Shown here piece after piece: positions 9,631 to 11,986 of a stretch of DNA of 11,986 nucleotides. Each line of letters opens with the position of its first letter. The stretch's first letter is position 1. The translations under genes were made by a program, and so were the position numbers. This DNA comes from Dichomitus squalens LYAD-421 SS1 (lineage: Eukaryota; Basidiomycota; Agaricomycetes; Polyporales; Polyporaceae): assembly GCF_000275845.1 (NCBI RefSeq), contig NW_006766893.1, positions 292,326 through 304,311 of the forward strand. Reading direction: 5' to 3'. The notes under the pieces were generated by a model. It was not told the origin of the DNA. It searched no databases and saw nothing but the letters and a program-made list of their open reading frames with translations.

Positions 9631-9979
9631 TTAGTCGAGATCCTGCAAATCTTCGCTCTCCAACTTGAGCGCCTTGACCGTGGTCCCTTGCCTCACCACC
9701 TTCATCTCACCAGTCGTCGTTTTCAGCGCCAGGTCGCGTCTACACGTAATACTGACCAGTACTCCACGTATCTAGCGGAATTGAGTGAGGGCCCAGCGTC
9801 GATGTACGTCCTTTTCCTTGGAGACGGGACAAATCGTCGCCATGTTCCTCACCAGCCGGGCAAGGGTCTGCCGTAGACGGGCTTAGGCCTTTGCCCTCTT
9901 CCATCATCAGCTCCTCGAGCTGGCCTCTCCACATCTTCGTGCGACGTTTGCCCGTATCGGCGCGACGGTATAGTCATCC
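9631..9979 (-). pseudogene. C-terminal exon of an unnamed protein, broken by a frameshift
   Basis: I do not recognise the family. A good acceptor (pyrimidine-rich, CACGCAG) at 9982-9980 precedes an exon-like stretch. From about 9934 it reads MWRGQLEELMMEEGKGLSP and later TLGPHSIPLDTWSTGQYYV, then hits TAG at 9742-9740. One base out of frame the sequence continues immediately as RDLALKTTTGEMKVVRQGTT and VKALKLESEDLQDLD with a TAA at 9633-9631, which looks like a genuine charged C-terminus. The adjacency leaves no room for an intron, so a one-base shift with a premature stop is the simplest reading. A sequencing error cannot be excluded. Confidence 0.45.
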
Positions 9980-10024
9980 CTGCGTGAAGTCAAGTCGAGC
10001 TGACGTTTGTGCTCCGCAGTACCA

Positions 10025-10462
10025 CTGTGTATGGACTTCCTGTATCTGTGGCGCTGCGGCCTCAGCATGGGTACGGAAGTGTAACTCCGTAACGAAAACC
10101 ATATAATTGGCCGGTTGAAAGTCGACTGGGGGATTGCCTACAAAGGTTAGTGCCGCTTCTACATGTGCTGTGTCGCAGTCGGATTGACGTGAGACATACG
10201 CCAGCATGTACGATATACGTAACGACACGATGGCTGTACATGTGACGGACATCGTCTACCTGCTCTGGACGAGGTTGCAATCGCACCCCAATAGCGACGC
10301 TGACGCCAGGTCCGTCCTCTCTACTCCATTGAGTCTCCGGTAACCGTACAAGGCGCGATCTCTCATCCACTCGCGCTCAAGCTGCACGTCTCGACGCTCG
10401 CGATGCAAACGTACAACGCGTAAGCGGGGGATTACCCGCAGGCACCCTTCGTAGGTGCCCAC
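10025..10462 (-). pseudogene. Possible upstream remnants of the 9631-9979 gene
   Basis: Two minus-strand segments have protein-like composition. At about 10423-10300 there is an arginine-rich helical stretch (RERRDVQLEREWMRDRALYG). At 10168-10025 the frame reads NPPVDFQPANYMVFVTELHF followed by RTHAEAAAPQIQEVHTQ. They share strand and order with the broken C-terminal exon downstream and could be its upstream exons, but I could not join them in frame with consistent splice sites. Treat as candidates only. Confidence 0.22.
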
Positions 10463-10593
10463 CTATGTATACATTTTGCGAAGACGCACTGCAGTAATGC
10501 ACGTGAAGTATCGTCGAGACCACACGTCAGATGATGGGCCTCGAAACCTATCGGTCATTCGTCGCTCCTCACCGAGGAGCCACCACGAAGCAA

Positions 10594-10785
10594 TGCACCC
10601 ATCCCGTAGATTGCACTTATGCACCACGCGATATCGTTGCTCTTGCGCAAGATGACGCAGTCCGCCCCGCTCGCCTTGGCCGTCGCCTTCTCAGCAATGC
10701 CCAAAGTCGTCATCATAGATTGTGTTCTACGAGGACAAAGAGAACAGTAGAAGCGCACGAATGCTTGTTCGACCAAAATGAATTT
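10594..10785 (-). pseudogene. Decayed quinone oxidoreductase fragment (relic 2)
   Basis: On the minus strand the nucleotides CTTTGTCCTCGT (10740-10729) repeat the GDFVLV codons of the flanking QOR genes. The sequence then jumps, with about 75-80 bp missing, to MTTLGIAEKATAKASGADCV, which corresponds to the family's GTTSTPEKAAIAKANGADHV. ILRKSNDI and then SAIYGMGA follow, matching the later VHAIYDGVGK with a second gap. The relic reads toward lower coordinates, away from the right QOR gene, and lies directly upstream of that gene's promoter in head-to-head orientation. The internal deletions rule out function. Confidence 0.75.
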
Positions 10786-11004
10786 GAAGCAGCTAATCGC
10801 CGGGGATTTCTGGCCTCTTCAACCATTAGTACTGCAGTTCACCAGATTCACTGTGTCTATATTCGAGTTCCGCTGACACACCAGAGCGAGCTACGATATT
10901 GGCGTGCCGGAGAATCAGGTGGGTTGATCCTTTGGGGAAGTTCCCACTATGCCCCGATGCTTCTGTCGTCAGCAGGTTTACATGCGACTTGCAGACACAA
11001 CGTT

Positions 11005-11049
11005 CCACAACGTCTACGACTGAACGCCCAAACGGGCCGTTCGTTGTGG
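11005..11049. promoter_or_regulatory. Nested dyad in the right QOR promoter
   Basis: CCACAACG (11005-11012) pairs with CGTTGTGG (11042-11049), and AACGGGCCGTT (11031-11041) lies between them. This is the counterpart of 910-954. Both arms keep the symmetric bases although single-base differences occur in the loop. Confidence 0.4.
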
Positions 11050-11104
11050 CCGATGCTCAAGTCCACGGAGATCGTGTGGCTTCTCTGGTATGGAGAGGCT
11101 ATGG

Positions 11105-11111
11105 TATAAAA
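11105..11111 (+). promoter_or_regulatory. TATA box of the right QOR copy
   Basis: TATAAAA lies about 95 nt upstream of the ATG at 11204. The equivalent site in the left copy differs by one base after TATAAA. Confidence 0.65.
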
Positions 11112-11203
11112 GAAGACCGAAACAACTGGACTTCAGCGTCGAACACACCCTACCCAGTCATCCCGGATATTCTTCTTCGACTATCTACTAAGCTTCCTGC
11201 ATC

Positions 11204-11986
11204 ATGCCTCTCCCTACCAAGATGACTGCCGTCGGCATCTCCAAGACAGGCAACTCTCCCGACGTCATCGAGGAATTCCAGTTCCCTGTCCCAACCCCCG
11301 GCCTGAATCAGATCCTCATCAAGGCGAGTCGTCGGTTGAATAGGAGCGCTTCGATAACACTCAATACTGACCCTTTCACACTACACATCAGGTCGAGTGG
11401 GCTGGAGTCAACTGGTCTGATGCCCAGAAACGCAGGGGCGTATGGCCACTCGCGCTCCCACCCTTCCCATTTGCCCTTGGTGTCGAGTGCGCCGGAACAA
11501 TTGTCTCCGTCCCCACAGATGACGAGGTGCTGAAGGACGAGGAGTACAAGGTACGCTCGCTCAACATTGGCAGCAGGGTTGTCTCGGTAAGCATATGGAT
11601 TGTTCTCGCTGGTGTTACGCACGACGTTCATGATGGACGCAGTTCGGGATGGCCTTCCCCAATGGACCGATGTCGGAATACTTCGTCACGACCTGGGACA
11701 CCGTCTATCCTCTACCTGACGAAATTTCGGGCCGCACTGCGATAGCGACGCTCACCCCTGGTCTGTACGTCTCTGATACCCATCCGCCCCAAACTGATCG
11801 TGTTCCAACGACAGGCTGCACGGCCCTCGCGCTCGCGACGGAGGCATACAATGTCCAAGCAGGCGACTTTGTCCTCGTGCACACCGTCGCGGGCAGTGTC
11901 GGGCTCTTCTTCGCACAGCTGATCAAGTCGCGGGGAGGAATCGTTATCGGCACGACGAGCACCCCTGAGAAGGCGGCAATTGCGAA
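11204..11986 (+). CDS. Zeta-crystallin-type NADPH:quinone oxidoreductase, right copy, 3' end outside the window
   Basis: This is the intact-looking partner of the left copy, cut by the window end. Exons are 11204-11323, 11392-11586, 11643-11760 and 11815-11986, and all junctions keep frame, giving about 201 residues of a family usually around 330. Known QOR landmarks appear in order: MTAVGISKTG, PTPGLNQILIK, VEWAGVNWSDAQ, GVECAGTIVSVPTDDEVLKD, YPLPDEI, ATEAYNVQAGDFVLVH, the nucleotide-binding loop HTVAGSVGLFFAQ, and VIGTTSTPEKAAIA. The loop reads AGSVG where the family usually has AGGVG, and the usual LQGLTA is TPGCTA here. Intron 1 has a GC donor (AAG|GCGAGT), as in the left copy. A TATA box lies 99 nt upstream. 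Family assignment is secure; substrate and physiological role are inferred from the family. Confidence 0.92.
11324..11391 (+). other. GC-AG intron 1 of the right QOR copy
   Basis: The exon ends ATCAAG and the intron starts GCGAGT, with a clean acceptor ACATCAG. Only this splice joins QILIK to VEWAGVNW in frame. The left copy has the same GC donor at 639. The rest of the donor matches consensus, as is typical of functional GC-AG introns. The two copies differ at four positions inside this intron but share the GC. Confidence 0.8.

Larger units (their letters stand above)
10757..11961. repeat. Right arm of the large inverted repeat
   Basis: This is the inverted partner of 1-1268. The QOR gene here runs on the plus strand and the left one on the minus strand, so the copies are transcribed away from each other with about 9.5 kb between the arms. 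Homology may continue past the right edge, because the left copy is cut by the window start. The inner boundary near 10757 is blurred by sequence decay and overlaps a second QOR relic on the minus strand. Confidence 0.95.

Noticed and set aside
10531..11109. Plus-strand frame of 192 codons upstream of the right QOR gene
   Set aside because: It crosses relic 2 in antisense, the conserved promoter dyad and the TATA region; the counterpart frame in the left arm is not maintained as a unit.
1..11986. Transposon explanation for the inverted repeats (terminal inverted repeats of a large DNA element)
   Set aside because: The arms are ordinary intron-containing QOR genes with promoters, no transposase was seen between them, and target-site duplications cannot be tested because both outer ends lie outside the window.
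1..11986. tRNA, rRNA, CRISPR or tandem-repeat arrays
   Set aside because: None was seen on reading either strand by eye; no dedicated search could be run.

Overview
The window looks like nuclear DNA of a filamentous basidiomycete, probably an Agaricomycete. Genes are cut by many short introns (about 45-90 nt, GT-AG with a few GC-AG), and the one complete gene is a fungal-type NUP107/NUP84 nucleoporin. There are no bacterial operons, CRISPR arrays or rRNA/tRNA genes. All gene models were built by hand from splice signals and reading-frame continuity; no database search was possible.

Layout: (1) Positions 1-759, minus strand, hold the 5' part of a zeta-crystallin-type NADPH:quinone oxidoreductase (QOR) gene running off the left edge; its promoter extends to about 1268. 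(2) Positions 1808-2978, minus strand, hold a poorly defined unnamed multi-exon gene. (3) Positions 3388-6412, minus strand, hold a complete 12-exon NUP107 gene of about 782-787 residues. (4) Just upstream, ending at 6405 and overlapping the NUP107 start codon, are the last exons of another unnamed minus-strand gene. (5) Positions 7156-7460, plus strand, hold a decayed QOR fragment. (6) Positions 7461-9630 are mostly non-coding or too decayed to read. (7) Positions 9631-10462, minus strand, hold a broken C-terminal gene remnant. (8) Positions 10594-10785, minus strand, hold a second decayed QOR fragment. (9) Positions 11204-11986, plus strand, hold a second near-identical QOR gene with its promoter, running off the right edge.

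The main structure is a large inverted duplication: the QOR gene and promoter at the left end reappear in opposite orientation at the right end, so the two copies point outward and bracket about 9.5 kb containing NUP107. Identity is strongly graded. A 432-bp stretch including two introns is identical, the next 296 bp differ at 13 sites, and the promoters differ by many substitutions and indels. With the two relics there are at least four QOR-derived segments here, which suggests repeated duplication, gene conversion and decay around an otherwise single-copy housekeeping gene. I saw nothing that amounts to an unknown biological system; the notable biology is this QOR copy-number history.
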